Source: Methylococcus capsulatus (GTDB lineage: Bacteria > Pseudomonadota > Gammaproteobacteria > Methylococcales > Methylococcaceae). Taken from it: DNA of 64,000 nucleotides. Under the pieces are notes generated by a model. The model was given only the letters and a program-made list of their open reading frames with translations, searched no databases and was not told the origin of the DNA. A program made the translations under genes and the position numbers. The stretch covers positions 3,165,513-3,229,512 of the forward strand of contig NZ_CP104311.1 in NCBI RefSeq assembly GCF_036864975.1, read 5' to 3'. Positions 48,205-58,125 of this stretch are shown piece by piece. Positions within the stretch are counted from its first letter, which is position 1. Each line of letters starts with the position of its first letter.

Positions 48205-48797
48205 ATCCTCCGCGCTTCCAGTACCTTGAGCTCCTCTAGGGAATTCACATTCGCGAACAGCTCCGGCACGTCACTGTAGTCGGTCCGGTGGGTCCGGTGC
48301 CGGGCCAGCCAGTCCTCGACCCGGCGCTCCCCCGAGGCCAGAAAGGACCGGAGATCGGCCCGCAGGGACCGCCGCACGATGAGAAATACCGGATGCAGGC
48401 GCTCGCCATCGTGCGCCACCGCGATATCGCAGTCCGACCTTGCCTGATCCTCGGCCAAGCGTTTCAACATGCAGCCGGTGACCAGCGGCGTATCACAAGG
48501 CACGGTCAAAACGAATTCCGTGTCGGCCCAGGCCATCGCGCTGAAAAGTCCCGCCAGCGGCCCCTCGAATTCCCCGCTTGTGTCGGCGATCACCGGGCAG
48601 CCGAAACCGGCGTAAATTTCCCGGCTACGGTTGGCGCTGACCACCACCTGCCCTGCCACCGCCCGCAAGGCCTCCAGCGCATAAACCACCAGCGGCCTGC
48701 CCCGGAACGGCACCAGCCCCTTGTCGCGACCGCCCATGCGGCTTCCTCTTCCGCCGGCTAGCACGCATCCGGTAATCTTGGGGGAAGGATATTTCAC
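48189..48797 (-). CDS. mobA: Molybdenum cofactor guanylyltransferase
   Basis: 202 aa from GTG 48797 (VKYPSPKITGCVLAGG); an ATG at 48887 would run through the divergent lipoprotein gene. MobA attaches GMP to molybdopterin to give the MGD cofactor. The nucleotide-binding signature LAGGRGSRMGGRDKGLVPF is present, followed by VVVSANRS, the VPCDTPLV motif and the HPVF segment. Length matches E. coli MobA (194). moaA lies about 10 kb downstream at 58669. Confidence 0.9.
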   Translation of the reverse strand: MKYPSPKITGCVLAGGRGSRMGGRDKGLVPFRGRPLVVYALEALRAVAGQVVVSANRSREIYAGFGCPVIADTSGEFEGPLAGLFSAMAWADTEFVLTVPCDTPLVTGCMLKRLAEDQARSDCDIAVAHDGERLHPVFLIVRRSLRADLRSFLASGERRVEDWLARHRTHRTDYSDVPELFANVNSLEELKVLEARRIQPNA

Positions 48798-48817
48798 TGC
48801 GTAAACAAATCCTGACA

Positions 48818-49282
48818 ATGACCGAAAAAGCCAAGCGGCATCTGCCCTTCCTGGCGGCAGCAGCCTTGACCGCCTGTGCCTCGACACCGGCGGACTGGCG
48901 CGCGGACTATTACGAAGCGGAAACCACCAAACCCTACGCCGACGTGATGGCCGAGCTGGAGCTGGCGATCACCGAGCAGAACTTCCGGATCACCGGCCAC
49001 AACAAGATCGGCAGTGTGATACGTCAGCGGGATCGGATAGACTTTCCCGATTATGACACGCTGCAGTTCTGCAACTTGACCCTGGCCAGGCAAATGCTCG
49101 AAATCGAGCCGGCGGCAGTGGCCTGGATGCCCTGCAACGTCGCCGTCCGCTTCGAGCGGGGCCGCACGCGAATCACGGTGCATCTCTTGCCCGAAACCAC
49201 CCAAAACCCATCCCTCGATGATTTCACCAGGGGGATGAACGACAAACTCAGGAAAATCGTCGATTTCGCCGCCGAGAATTAG
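48818..49282 (+). CDS. Hypothetical lipoprotein
   Basis: 154 aa. Signal sequence with lipobox (LTACAS, lipidated Cys near residue 20). The mature part has a DUF302-like or small alpha/beta layout (YADVMAELELAITEQNFRIT, then TLQFCNLTLARQMLEIEP and MPCNVAVRFERGRTRITVHL). DUF302 proteins often begin with the same helix-strand pattern. Function unknown. Divergent from mobA (20 bases between starts) and 26 bases before the next lipoprotein gene, probably one transcript. Confidence 0.8.
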   Translation: MTEKAKRHLPFLAAAALTACASTPADWRADYYEAETTKPYADVMAELELAITEQNFRITGHNKIGSVIRQRDRIDFPDYDTLQFCNLTLARQMLEIEPAAVAWMPCNVAVRFERGRTRITVHLLPETTQNPSLDDFTRGMNDKLRKIVDFAAEN

Positions 49283-49308
49283 GTTCCCCTCACAGATCCG
49301 ATACGACC

Positions 49309-49773
49309 ATGAAGACAATCTTCCCTGCCAGAACAATCCGGCCCATTACCTTGACCCTGCTGCTGACCGGACTGAACGCCTGTGATCCCCAGCCGGTGCA
49401 ACCGAAGGTTCAAACTTCTGCTGCTTCAGAATCGCCCGCTGCCGCTCCGCCGAGCACTGGCGATTTCCCGACGCTGACACGGGTCGAATACGTTCTGCAA
49501 TGCATGCAGGAACACGGAGGTCAAAACTACGACAACATGTACCACTGCGCCTGCGCCGTCGACGTCGTTGCCAAGGCGATGACCGCCGACGAATACGACC
49601 AGGCCGTGACCTTCACCAATCTGTTTGGCATGGGGGGCGAACGTGGCGCCGTCTTCCGCGATCCACCGCAATCCGAACAACTGCGCAAGAAACTCAAGGA
49701 TGCCAAGGCGGCGGCGAACGACACCTGTTTCCCGAAGATGCCGGGAAGCGCCGGGGGCCAAGGGGGGAAATAG
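49309..49773 (+). CDS. Hypothetical cysteine-containing lipoprotein
   Basis: 154 aa. Signal sequence and lipobox (LNAC near residue 25), then a Pro/Ala/Ser-rich linker, then a compact domain with four Cys (residues in VLQCMQEHG, MYHCACAVD and DTCFPK) that may form two disulfides. I do not recognise the family. Follows the DUF302-like lipoprotein gene on the same strand. Confidence 0.75.
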   Translation: MKTIFPARTIRPITLTLLLTGLNACDPQPVQPKVQTSAASESPAAAPPSTGDFPTLTRVEYVLQCMQEHGGQNYDNMYHCACAVDVVAKAMTADEYDQAVTFTNLFGMGGERGAVFRDPPQSEQLRKKLKDAKAAANDTCFPKMPGSAGGQGGK

Positions 49774-49831
49774 CTGGCAGGACGTGCCCGGTAGTGTATC
49801 TCAAACATCGAGGTGCACTATCGGGCAAGCC

Positions 49832-51468
49832 TCATCTGAAATCCGGGGCAATGATGCGCAGACCATCTATCTCTCCGACCAAGTCCGCCTTGGAGGCGCG
49901 CCGAGAGACCAGCGCCCACAAGGGATCGTCTTCAAATACGTATATTGCATCTCGAGACAGTTCGTTCCGGGATAAGGACAAAGCCAGGTCGCGTCGGACG
50001 CGATCGATTTTGGCATTATCGACTCTGCCAAAGTAGCCTGCATTTACCGTCATTCCGTTCTTGGCTGCGAAATGCACCAAAGGCACCAATTGGCTGGTTC
50101 GTTTTTCGGCGGAACTAACACAATGTGTTTATATCTGGCAGCGATTTCTGTCCACACCGGCGAAGTCAAGGGGGACGACCATCTATATCGGCTGGTAAAC
50201 ATCTCGCGCTGCCGGGCCAATGCATGAGACAAATCCACCACCTGGACGAGAAGCATCAGCACACATAATACTCTGGCCGTTTTTATGGGCAGCTTTTTAA
50301 CGACAACATAAAAAGCGGCCGTGTACATGATGTAAAAAAATGGCCAGAACATTCTTCCCGCCGCTCTGAAAATACGTGCAAAAGGTTATACCGGCACCGG
50401 AATACCATAGGCAACGATTTCGTTGTCTCCAATTGCGATATGGTTCGAAATCGCGAACAGATACAGACATAGCGACAACAGGACGAGCGGCGTGAGTCGC
50501 CTGGCGTTCCATTCAAGGCCACGGGACTTCAAGGTTTCATACAAACCCACGGACATGAGACCCAACATGCCCAGGCCGAGATAGCTGAATCCACCATAAT
50601 CTCCTGGCCCTTGCCTCTGATCACGCAGCAATATCGACCAGTCCGAGTCGGGATCAATCGGAGCCAGAAGATTCATCCGATAATATCCGAAGCCCCCGAT
50701 ATCGACACCGGCACCTACCATGAAATATCCGACGCCCCACATCACCAACACGGTGAGAGCGGTTCCAGTAGCGAACACGGTGATAGTGCGCGCCGTGCTC
50801 GTCTGTCCTAGCCAACGGCGCTGCAGCAGATCGGCTACAAATAGCCCTGCAACCATGAAGAGCAGATAAGCGTGGATGAGCGCGGTCACCGCCAACAGCA
50901 AATACCATGACGGACCGCTGAACGAACGCCTGACATAAAGGTACAGTCCGGCTAACAACACCCATTGAGCGAACAGGGCATAATGAGCGGTCAACCGCCA
51001 AAGTGCGGGCGGAGCCAGCGCAAAAAATACACAGCCCGTCAGCGCCAGGATTCTGTCATTGCCAATAGCGAATAGAATCTTCCAGGCGAATACAGCCTGC
51101 AGGCAAAATGACGTCAGTATCCAAAATCCGGAATATTGAAAAGGCTCGGGCAGAATTCCTTCGAACGGCTTCAGCAGCAGGGCTAACAAAGGTATCGAGT
51201 CGGTAAATACGATCGAGCTACTGATCTCGCTGCCGTAAGTAGGATTGGCGCCAAGCGGGAACTGCAAGACCGGCGAGTGCCTAAAGAACTCCCAGCCGAG
51301 GTAGTGCATGGCGCGATCGACCATGATGGGATCCTGCCCTATCAGCCAATCGACGTAGCCGGGATGTAGAACCCGTCCCCCAGTCAATGCAAAGAAGACC
51401 ACCAGCCCTACGAAGGACGCAGACACCGGATTTATTGCCTCCCGGTGCCAAGCCGCATGGTCAATCAT
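49832..51468 (-). pseudogene. DUF6311-type polytopic membrane protein gene, broken
   Basis: Starts at ATG 51468 with a strong ribosome site (gggagg). About 360 codons of a multi-span protein follow (PGYVDWLIGQDPIMVDRAMH, YLGWEFFRHSPVLQFPLGAN) until an in-frame TAA at 50386-50388. The same frame resumes at once with FARIFRAAGRMFWPFFYIMY and continues to about 50100, where a frameshift moves it to the frame ending at 49832 (VHFAAKNGMTVNAGYFGRVD onward). Family members carry this whole sequence in one frame, so one nonsense and one frameshift mutation are inferred. DUF6311 proteins look like glycosyltransferase-type (GT-C) membrane proteins of unknown role. Confidence 0.8.
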
Positions 51469-51521
51469 CTCTGCCTCCCAAAGAAAATTCCCGGCTCTCC
51501 CAATATCGTCCGGCTTCCGTC

Positions 51522-54101
51522 TCATTTTGCGGGCAACCGGCTTTCCAGCATTCGGCTGAGTAATTCGATGTCTACCGGCTTGGCCAGAAAATCGTCCATC
51601 CCGGCGGTAACATATTTGTCCCTGTCGCCGGCGGCTGAGCTGGCCGTAAGCGCAATGACCGGTATTCCGGGATCGAAGGCACCGGACTTCTCCGCCCGTA
51701 TCAGCCGGGTGGCTTGGTAACCGTCCATTTCGGGCATCAGGCAGTCCATGAGCACCAGATCGTACCGCTGTTCGCCCAGGGCCCGAAGACAAGCCTCCCC
51801 GTCGCCCACCGCATCGGCGGAGTATCCTAGTTTCTTCAAAATGGCGAGCAGTAGTTTGCGGTTGATTGGACTGTCGTCAGCCACGAGGATCCTGTAAGGA
51901 TCTCTCGGTACGGGAGCAATTCCTCCCGCGGCCGGCTCGGCGGCGGATCCAACTGCGCCGGGCGGTTGTTCGCCCTGACCGGTTGGAGCGGCGGCCACGG
52001 CCAACCCTCTCGGAGCCTGGCCATTTTGCCGATTCTCGTCCGTCCTGCCGAAAACCGCGGTGAACCAGAAGCGCGCCCCCTGCCCCTCCTCACTGTCGAC
52101 GCCACATTCCCCTCCCATGAGCCCCGCCAGTTTCTTGCTGATGGTGAGTCCCAGACCCGTTCCGCCATATTTCCGCGTGGTCGAGCCATCCGCCTGTTCG
52201 AACGGTGAGAATATTCGGTCCCGACAGTCCGCCGGAACCCCGATCCCGGTATCCGAAACGGTGAAGCGTAGCGTCACGGCCTCCGGCATCTCCTGGTCCA
52301 GCGACACCTCAAGCGCTACTCCACCGCGCAAGGTAAACTTGACCGCATTTCCGAGCAAATTGGCGAGGACTTGGCGCAATGCGCCCGGATCACCATGCAG
52401 CCGGCGCGGCACACTGGGTTCCACTTCCCAGTGAAGAGCGAGGTTTCGGCTCAACGCCTGCGCCCGGAACAACCCAATCGCCGCAGCGATGACGTCCCGC
52501 AGTTCGAATTCGGTCGATTCGAGTTCCAGTTTTCCCGCTTCGATCTTGGACAGGTCGAGTAGATCATCGAGCATCGCCAGCAAGGTCCGGCCACTGCCGC
52601 GGATGATCTCCGCATATTCTCTCTGCGCGGCGTCCAGCCCGCCGCGTAGTAGCAGCTCCGCGGCGCTCAACATGCCATGCAAGGGCGTACGGATCTCGTG
52701 GCTCATGCGGGCCAGGAATTCGCTTTTGGCCCGGGATGCCGCCTCCGCCGCCTCCCGGGCGCGGCGCGAAATGGCTGCGATCCGCTCCTGCCGGCGGTAC
52801 GACAGGAAGGACAGCACACCCGCCTCCACGACGACCGCCGCAACGGGCGAGAGGAAATCGAGCACCACACCAGCCCCGGCGAACGTTCCCACACCGAGCC
52901 CAACGAGCACCGAGACGAGCCCAACGACCCCGGACGTCGCCTGCAACGCTGGCAGACGGGCGAACATCAACGCAGTCGCCAGGCCCCAGACCAGCGTCAC
53001 ACCCGCGACGAAAACCTCCTGCCACGACGGCTCGCGGTAGTAAATCCGTTCCAGGACATCGTCGATGAGGACGGCGTGCACCTCGGCACCGGACAAATCC
53101 GGCGCGACGGCAGTACGGTGGCGATCGCCCAGCCCCACGGCGGACGAGCCTACCAACACGATCCGTCCGGCCAAGTCTAGCGGAGAGTACTCTTCCCGCA
53201 GAATGTCGAGGGCGGAGAGGCGCTGCTGGGCGTGACCTGCAACCCGAAAGCGCAATAGCGCCGTGCCCTGCCGATCTACCGGAACGGCCAGGGCGCCGAG
53301 ATTCAGCACCGGCCCGAAGGCATCGTTCCCCACTTCGACGGCATCGGCACCGGCAACGCGCATCAGCACAGCCAGCGACAGGCTCGGGTACCACTGCCCT
53401 TCGTAGGCGTACAACAGGGGCTGGCGCCGCAGGCTGCCATCGGGATCGGTGATGGTATTGATGAATCCGTGCCCGGCAAGCCCGCTATGCACCGGGAAGG
53501 TATTGCAAAGCACACTCCTCCCTTCGGGCGGGACGATGGCGGAACGGGCGCCGCCGATCGACAGTGGAGCCAGCGGACAAGGTGGACCGACGTCGCGCAG
53601 ATCGGGAGGAAAGTAGATCGAGCCAATGGTCTGGCTGGCGGCGAGGACGGCGCCAAGGTAGCCGTCGTTGTCCTCCATCCCTGGCGGCACGCCGCTGAAA
53701 CCCAGTTCGAGCCCGAACTCGCGCCGGAAACTCTCCCGCAACGTGGAAAGTGAGGTACGGTCCGGTTCCGGGAACAGGATGTCTAGGCCGATGGCCCGCG
53801 GCCTGGCCGAAGCGATCGCTTTGATCAAGGCCGCCACGCGATAACGAGGCCACGGCCATTGCCCCGTTGCCGAGAGCGTATTGTCGTCGATGTCTACGAT
53901 CACGACTCGGGACTCTGCCCGCGCAGCCAGGCGCATACGCAGCAGACGATCGAAAATCGCGCCGTCCAACCCGCTCCACGGTGCCCAGCCGGCCAGCTGC
54001 AGCAGTAGTACCGCCACGGTCAGCAAACATCCGGCAGTCAGTACGGTGCGGGATGAAGTGTCGCCGGCCCGCGCAGACCCAGGCCCGGCGACGGCTCCCA
54101 T
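51522..54101 (-). CDS. CHASE2-domain hybrid sensor histidine kinase
   Basis: 859 aa. N-terminal helix (about 20-42), extracytoplasmic CHASE2 domain (about 50-365; [20 protein letters not shown] and [15 protein letters not shown]), three hydrophobic helices (about 375-450), a short coiled coil, then kinase core with H box [21 protein letters not shown] box [10 protein letters not shown]1 VSDTGIGVP and G2 [13 protein letters not shown], a linker and a C-terminal receiver (about 735-855) with [13 protein letters not shown]. It needs an HPt step to pass phosphate on; an HPt gene is upstream in the same operon. It follows the OmpA-like gene by 20 bases. Confidence 0.92.
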   Translation of the reverse strand: MGAVAGPGSARAGDTSSRTVLTAGCLLTVAVLLLQLAGWAPWSGLDGAIFDRLLRMRLAARAESRVVIVDIDDNTLSATGQWPWPRYRVAALIKAIASARPRAIGLDILFPEPDRTSLSTLRESFRREFGLELGFSGVPPGMEDNDGYLGAVLAASQTIGSIYFPPDLRDVGPPCPLAPLSIGGARSAIVPPEGRSVLCNTFPVHSGLAGHGFINTITDPDGSLRRQPLLYAYEGQWYPSLSLAVLMRVAGADAVEVGNDAFGPVLNLGALAVPVDRQGTALLRFRVAGHAQQRLSALDILREEYSPLDLAGRIVLVGSSAVGLGDRHRTAVAPDLSGAEVHAVLIDDVLERIYYREPSWQEVFVAGVTLVWGLATALMFARLPALQATSGVVGLVSVLVGLGVGTFAGAGVVLDFLSPVAAVVVEAGVLSFLSYRRQERIAAISRRAREAAEAASRAKSEFLARMSHEIRTPLHGMLSAAELLLRGGLDAAQREYAEIIRGSGRTLLAMLDDLLDLSKIEAGKLELESTEFELRDVIAAAIGLFRAQALSRNLALHWEVEPSVPRRLHGDPGALRQVLANLLGNAVKFTLRGGVALEVSLDQEMPEAVTLRFTVSDTGIGVPADCRDRIFSPFEQADGSTTRKYGGTGLGLTISKKLAGLMGGECGVDSEEGQGARFWFTAVFGRTDENRQNGQAPRGLAVAAAPTGQGEQPPGAVGSAAEPAAGGIAPVPRDPYRILVADDSPINRKLLLAILKKLGYSADAVGDGEACLRALGEQRYDLVLMDCLMPEMDGYQATRLIRAEKSGAFDPGIPVIALTASSAAGDRDKYVTAGMDDFLAKPVDIELLSRMLESRLPAK

Positions 54102-54121
54102 GGATTGCCGCCCCGTCCGTC

Positions 54122-54706
54122 TCAGCGCAGAAAGACCTCGACGCGTCGGTTTCTGGGTTCTTCCACCCCCGACGCCGCCGGAAACAACGGCGCACGGAAA
54201 CCGTAGCTCTCCAGTCGCAAGACCTTGGGATCGACGCCCTCAAGCAGCAGCAACGCACGAATGGCCTCCGCTCGTGCCGCCGACAGCCGCTCGTTGTGGT
54301 CGAAGTTACCGACCTGATCGCTGTGGCCGATCAGAGTCACTTCAGGGAGGGGGCGCGCCTTGATCACCCGCGCGATTTCCGGGATTTCCGCTTTTGAATC
54401 AGGCTTGGGTTCGGCCGAATCCTTGCTGAAATACAACAAATAGCTCAGCGGCTTGGCCGGGGCGGCCGCCAGCGCGGCACCGAATAGCGCCTGCACCTTC
54501 GCGTCGTCCATGCGTCTGGGTTCGGAGACCTCATCGGTCACATCCACATAGGCCGATGGTTCGGCGATCGTGCGGCTGACACCGCCGCCGCTGACTTCCA
54601 CCTGGCCCAGTTTGCCGTCATCGTCGGGAACGAGGACCACGGTGGTCGTCGGCGCGCACGCCGCCAGCAGCGGGCCGAACAGCGAGATCAAACCGATATG
54701 CTTCAT
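54122..54706 (-). CDS. OmpA-like peptidoglycan-binding lipoprotein
   Basis: 194 aa. Lipobox LAACAP, then a linker and a C-terminal OmpA domain (about 90-193) with YFSKDSAEPKPDSKAEI, the peptidoglycan-contact segment LIGHSDQVGNFDHNERLSAA RAEA-type pattern and the final NRRVEVFLR. Likely anchors in the outer membrane and touches the cell wall. Nine bases downstream of the FecR-domain gene and 20 before the CHASE2 kinase, a grouping seen in other proteobacteria and suggesting envelope sensing. Confidence 0.9.
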   Translation of the reverse strand: MKHIGLISLFGPLLAACAPTTTVVLVPDDDGKLGQVEVSGGGVSRTIAEPSAYVDVTDEVSEPRRMDDAKVQALFGAALAAAPAKPLSYLLYFSKDSAEPKPDSKAEIPEIARVIKARPLPEVTLIGHSDQVGNFDHNERLSAARAEAIRALLLLEGVDPKVLRLESYGFRAPLFPAASGVEEPRNRRVEVFLR

Positions 54707-54715
54707 CGTGCTCTC

Positions 54716-55153
54716 CTACTCCGCCCTGACCAGAAACTTGGTGCCGCGAATCCCGATACTGGCCTGCGGTGTGTTGACCTTCACCGCCTCCGGCGCAAGC
54801 TTTGCGAACTTGCCGGTGGAAAAAGCCGCCGAACCCTTGCGCAGATAGACATCGAACGCATAGTCCTGCTCGATGGGGACGAACCGGTATCGGTCGATCT
54901 TGAGCTCGGAACCGGGCCCTATGCTCATCCGTGTGCCATCCTGGAAACTGATGCCCGCCGAACTCGCGTCCCCAGTCCTGAGCACATCGCCGGTGAATAA
55001 CGGCGCCCCCGCCGTGAGCATGATGACCTGATCGTTGCGCGAAACCTCGACCTTGCCGCTGGTGGTTTTCAGGCTTGCCACGGGATCGCCGGCCATGGCC
55101 GCGGCCGAAGCGAGTGCGGTTGCCAGCACTGCTGTGGAAAGAACGTGTCGCAT
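54716..55153 (-). CDS. Periplasmic FecR-domain protein
   Basis: 145 aa. Signal peptide (1-21, cleaved near AMA-GDP), then a single FecR domain: GKVEVSRNDQVIMLTAGAPL, LFTGDVLRTGDASSAGISFQ, DGTRMSIGPGSELKIDRY and a final TPQASIGIRGTKFLVR. No membrane helix or sigma-factor partner, so it is not an iron-dicitrate-type anti-sigma factor. It is probably a periplasmic partner of the adjacent OmpA-like and CHASE2 proteins. It follows the GGDEF gene by 76 bases on the same strand. Confidence 0.9.
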   Translation of the reverse strand: MRHVLSTAVLATALASAAAMAGDPVASLKTTSGKVEVSRNDQVIMLTAGAPLFTGDVLRTGDASSAGISFQDGTRMSIGPGSELKIDRYRFVPIEQDYAFDVYLRKGSAAFSTGKFAKLAPEAVKVNTPQASIGIRGTKFLVRAE

Positions 55154-55229
55154 GGCGCAATCCCTCTGGTTTCAAAAGGAAAACGGGCATTTTCGGCGGC
55201 CGCCCTCCACACAGCAAGCGTAAGCTCCG

Positions 55230-56513
55230 TCAATACACCGCACCGTCACGCCCTGCATCGAAAATCCTGTAGCAATGGCTACCCGATGCCTTGGCACGGT
55301 ACATCGCCCGGTCCGCCCGTCGCAGCAGCAATTCCGGCTCCGATCCATCGGCCGGACAGAACGCCACGCCTATGCTGGCAGTGACGGTGATATTGTCCTG
55401 AAAGAGGGATACCGGCTCGGCAATGGCCTCCAGAATTCTGGTAAACACGGTTTCGATGTCGGTCGCAGCTTCCATGTCCGGCAGAATCAGCACGAATTCA
55501 TCGCCGCCCAGGCGCCCGACGGTATCGCTCATGCGCAATACGCCACTGAGCCGCTCGGCGAGCCGGACCAGGACGGCATCGCCCGCGTGATGGCCCAGCC
55601 TGTCGTTCACCGGCTTGAAACCATCCAGATCCAGCACCGCAACCGCGAGGAGCGTCCGATGCCGTAGGCTCTGCGCGATGGCTTGCTGCAGACGGTCCAT
55701 CAGCAACCGACGGTTGGGCAGGCCGGTCAGTGCGTCGTGATAGGCGAGGCGTTCGAGCTGCCGGGACTGATCCAGCAGAAACCGGATGTCGGAATGATGA
55801 GCGACGAAGTGGCTGATTCCGCCTCCACCATCGTCGACGCGCGAAAGATTCAGCAACTGGGGATGACTCTCCCCGTTTTTCATGCGGCTCCAGACTTCGC
55901 CTACCCAGTGGCCGTTATGCCGCACCGTTTCCCACATATGGTCGAAGAAAGAATCATCGTGCCGATCGGACTGCAGCATGGTCATGCTCAGCCCCAATAG
56001 GTCCTCCGGCCGATAACCGGTCATGCCGCAGAAAGCCTCGTTCACCTTGATGATGGTCCGGTCGGCATCAGCCACCAGTATGCCTTCCATCGTATTGTGA
56101 AACACGCTGGCCGCCAGCCGCAGTTCACTGAGTGCCCGGTGAAGCTCGATCTGGTTGCGGATGCGGGTGCGCAGGACGGGGATGTTGATCGGCTTGCTGA
56201 TGTAGTCGGCGGCGCCGGCCTCGAAGCCATGGATCTCGTTCTCGTCACCACCGGCCGAAGTAATGAAAATGATGGGGATATCTCGGGTGACCCGATCGGC
56301 CTTGAGCCGTCTGCATACCTGATAGCCGTCCATCGCCGGCATGACCACGTCGAGCAGGACGAGGTCGGGCGGAAGGCGCCGGACCAGTTGCAGGGCTTCA
56401 TCGCCCGAAGTGGCGAAACGGACTTCGTAATCCTCACCCAATGCCCCCCCCAGCAGCCGGATGTTGGTCGGCGAATCATCGACGATGAGCAGCGCCGGCC
56501 GGCATCGGCTCAT
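55230..56513 (-). CDS. Response regulator diguanylate cyclase (REC-PAS-GGDEF)
   Basis: 427 aa. N-terminal receiver (about 5-120) with phosphoacceptor Asp in LVLLDVVMPAMDGYQVC; PAS domain (about 135-245); GGDEF domain (about 260-425) with active-site motif GGDEF (within RLGGDEFVLIL) and an I-site-like RxxD not clearly visible. Should make cyclic di-GMP when phosphorylated. Its start overlaps the HPt gene stop (ATGA). The receiver is the natural acceptor from the HPt protein. Confidence 0.92.
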   Translation of the reverse strand: MSRCRPALLIVDDSPTNIRLLGGALGEDYEVRFATSGDEALQLVRRLPPDLVLLDVVMPAMDGYQVCRRLKADRVTRDIPIIFITSAGGDENEIHGFEAGAADYISKPINIPVLRTRIRNQIELHRALSELRLAASVFHNTMEGILVADADRTIIKVNEAFCGMTGYRPEDLLGLSMTMLQSDRHDDSFFDHMWETVRHNGHWVGEVWSRMKNGESHPQLLNLSRVDDGGGGISHFVAHHSDIRFLLDQSRQLERLAYHDALTGLPNRRLLMDRLQQAIAQSLRHRTLLAVAVLDLDGFKPVNDRLGHHAGDAVLVRLAERLSGVLRMSDTVGRLGGDEFVLILPDMEAATDIETVFTRILEAIAEPVSLFQDNITVTASIGVAFCPADGSEPELLLRRADRAMYRAKASGSHCYRIFDAGRDGAVY

Positions 56514-57172
56514 GACTCAGCGTTCCACCGCCAGCCATGACAGGCCGCTTGCGCACGTAAGCTCTGCAAGGCTTCCTCGAATCGGAGCCGGACCATCAGG
56601 GCGCGCAGGCCGGTAAGGAAAGCGCGGTGTTCGGGTCCGGCAAGCAGCGTGTCCAGCCGGTCCAGCGTGTCGTTGGCACGGAGACTGCGGGCGGACAATT
56701 CATCTTCCAGCGCCGCGAGAACGGCGGCGAGAGCGGGCCGGTCGGCAGCGGCGATCCGCTCTTCTCTCGCTGCAGCGGCCTGAGACGGGAGGCTGATCTG
56801 GAGTTCCTGGACGGCCCGGGCCACCGCATCCGCCAATACTTCGGTCGAGGCCGCGATCTCCCGCGCGAAACATGCACGGAGAGCGGTATCCAACTGGCTG
56901 GCCGCGGTCTGGACTGCAGTGATGCCGAGGTTGCCGGCCTCGCCCTTCAGGGTATGAGCCAGGATGCGCAGGGCTTCGGCTTCGGCGCCGGGATCGCGGC
57001 AAAGCCGTCGCAGGCGTTCCGGCGTGTCCTGATGGACGTCGGCGAAAGCGCGCAGGCCGTCCAAATACAGGTCCCGATCCTGCCCAAGACGCATCAGGGC
57101 TGCAGCCATCTCGATTCCCGGCAACTGGTGACATTCGGAAAGACGGGATTCAAGGGTGATACTGTCGTTCAT
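56510..57172 (-). CDS. HPt-domain phosphotransfer protein
   Basis: 220 aa. The N-terminal 115 residues form an HPt domain with the phosphorylatable His in ILAHTLKGEAGNLG (near residue 73). The C-terminal half is helical with no assignable domain. Accepts phosphate from a hybrid kinase receiver and passes it to a response regulator. First gene of the signalling operon; its stop overlaps the GGDEF regulator start. With the CHASE2 hybrid kinase downstream it completes a His-Asp-His-Asp relay. Confidence 0.88.
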   Translation of the reverse strand: MNDSITLESRLSECHQLPGIEMAAALMRLGQDRDLYLDGLRAFADVHQDTPERLRRLCRDPGAEAEALRILAHTLKGEAGNLGITAVQTAASQLDTALRACFAREIAASTEVLADAVARAVQELQISLPSQAAAAREERIAAADRPALAAVLAALEDELSARSLRANDTLDRLDTLLAGPEHRAFLTGLRALMVRLRFEEALQSLRAQAACHGWRWNAES

Positions 57173-57497
57173 GCCCCATCCGGGCTCCAGACGACAGACG
57201 GCAAAGCCCTTTCAGGTCCGGGAATACCGAGCCAAGAGAGAAAAAACATTGATCAGTCCCATAGGCTTTACAAGATGCAACCCAACGCCATCACATGGAT
57301 GGCTAGAACGTAATCCGAAAAGCCGTTGAATTCAAGCATGCGGATCGGGTCGGACACAAACCCGTTTAATGTGAAAATCACCGCGACCTTGCTCATTTTC
57401 CCGTAACGGACCAGCCAGCCTCGTCCGGGCGCTGGGGCCGTTCGGCGGGTCAGCGGGCCCATGCTAAACTGCGACGCAAAGCGTTTCCGGGGCGACC
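57173..57497. other. 325-base intergenic region between divergent genes
   Basis: Left part probably carries the promoter of the HPt operon. A short minus-strand frame (about 57268-57396) encodes 42 residues with a hydrophobic stretch but nothing I recognise. The right 98 bases (57400-57497) are the conserved upstream part of the long inverted repeat shared with 11672-11768 and presumably contain the promoter of the coiled-coil gene. Confidence 0.5.
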
Positions 57498-58040
57498 ATG
57501 AGCGTAGCGTTACGACTGTACGAACAACTGACCGAGGCGGGCGAGGACAAGACGCGCGCCAAACTGATCGCGGAAGCCTTCGAGCATCTGGAGGACCGCT
57601 ATCCCCAGTTGAAGGACGTGGCGACCGCCGGCCAGGTGCGCGAGACCGAATTGCGGCTGCAGAAGGAGATCAAGGAAGTCGAAGGGAAACTGCAGAAGGA
57701 GATCAAGGAAGTCGAAGCGAGACTGCAGAAGGAGATCAAGGAAGTCGAAGCGAGACTGCAGAAGGAAATCAAGGAAGTCGAAGCCGGATTGCGGACGGAG
57801 ATCGAGTCGATCCGGCTGGATATGAAAGAAATCGACGCCAGGCTGCAAAAGCAGATCAAGGAAATCGAGGCGACGCTCCGGCTGGAGATCGAAAAGACCC
57901 GGCTGGAAATCCGGGAGGTCGAAGTACGATTGACCCAGGCCATCCATCGCCAGACCCTCTGGGTGGTCGGTTCCGTCGGTGCGGTGGTGGGAATGATCCG
58001 GCTGCTGGAATGGTTCCTCGCCCATCTGCCCAACCCGTAG
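57400..58040 (+). repeat. Long inverted repeat, copy B (partner at 11330-11768)
   Basis: Near-identical DNA in opposite orientation to copy A, about 45.6 kb away. Includes 98 bases upstream of the gene and the whole coding region; copy B is longer because of additional coiled-coil units (33-bp tandem units between about 57650 and 57790). Confidence 0.85.
57498..58040 (+). CDS. CCDC90/DUF1640-like coiled-coil membrane protein, copy B (long form)
   Basis: 180 aa. Same N-terminal helical head and C-terminal membrane helix as copy A at 11330. The central coiled coil is built of 11-residue units (LQKEIKEVEAR and close variants), about nine in all; four in a row are nearly identical at DNA level, in 33-bp steps. 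An 11-residue period fits a right-handed or hendecad coiled coil. The protein would be a rod on the cytoplasmic or periplasmic face anchored by its C terminus. Function unknown; copy number of units differs between the two paralogues. Confidence 0.85.
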   Translation: MSVALRLYEQLTEAGEDKTRAKLIAEAFEHLEDRYPQLKDVATAGQVRETELRLQKEIKEVEGKLQKEIKEVEARLQKEIKEVEARLQKEIKEVEAGLRTEIESIRLDMKEIDARLQKQIKEIEATLRLEIEKTRLEIREVEVRLTQAIHRQTLWVVGSVGAVVGMIRLLEWFLAHLPNP

Positions 58041-58125
58041 GGCTGGGCCTTACGGACCTTGGCGGTCGGGCAGATCGTACCGGACCCTCGGCATCGATCA
58101 CAGAAGCTTTGTCGGGAGCATGGGC

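Noticed and set aside
57268-57462. Short minus-strand frame upstream of coiled-coil copy B
   Set aside because: Half of it is the shared upstream repeat and the rest has no homologue I know; reported only as part of the intergenic region.
57650-57790. 33-bp tandem repeats considered as a CRISPR-like array
   Set aside because: Units are contiguous without spacers and encode an 11-residue coiled-coil period in frame.
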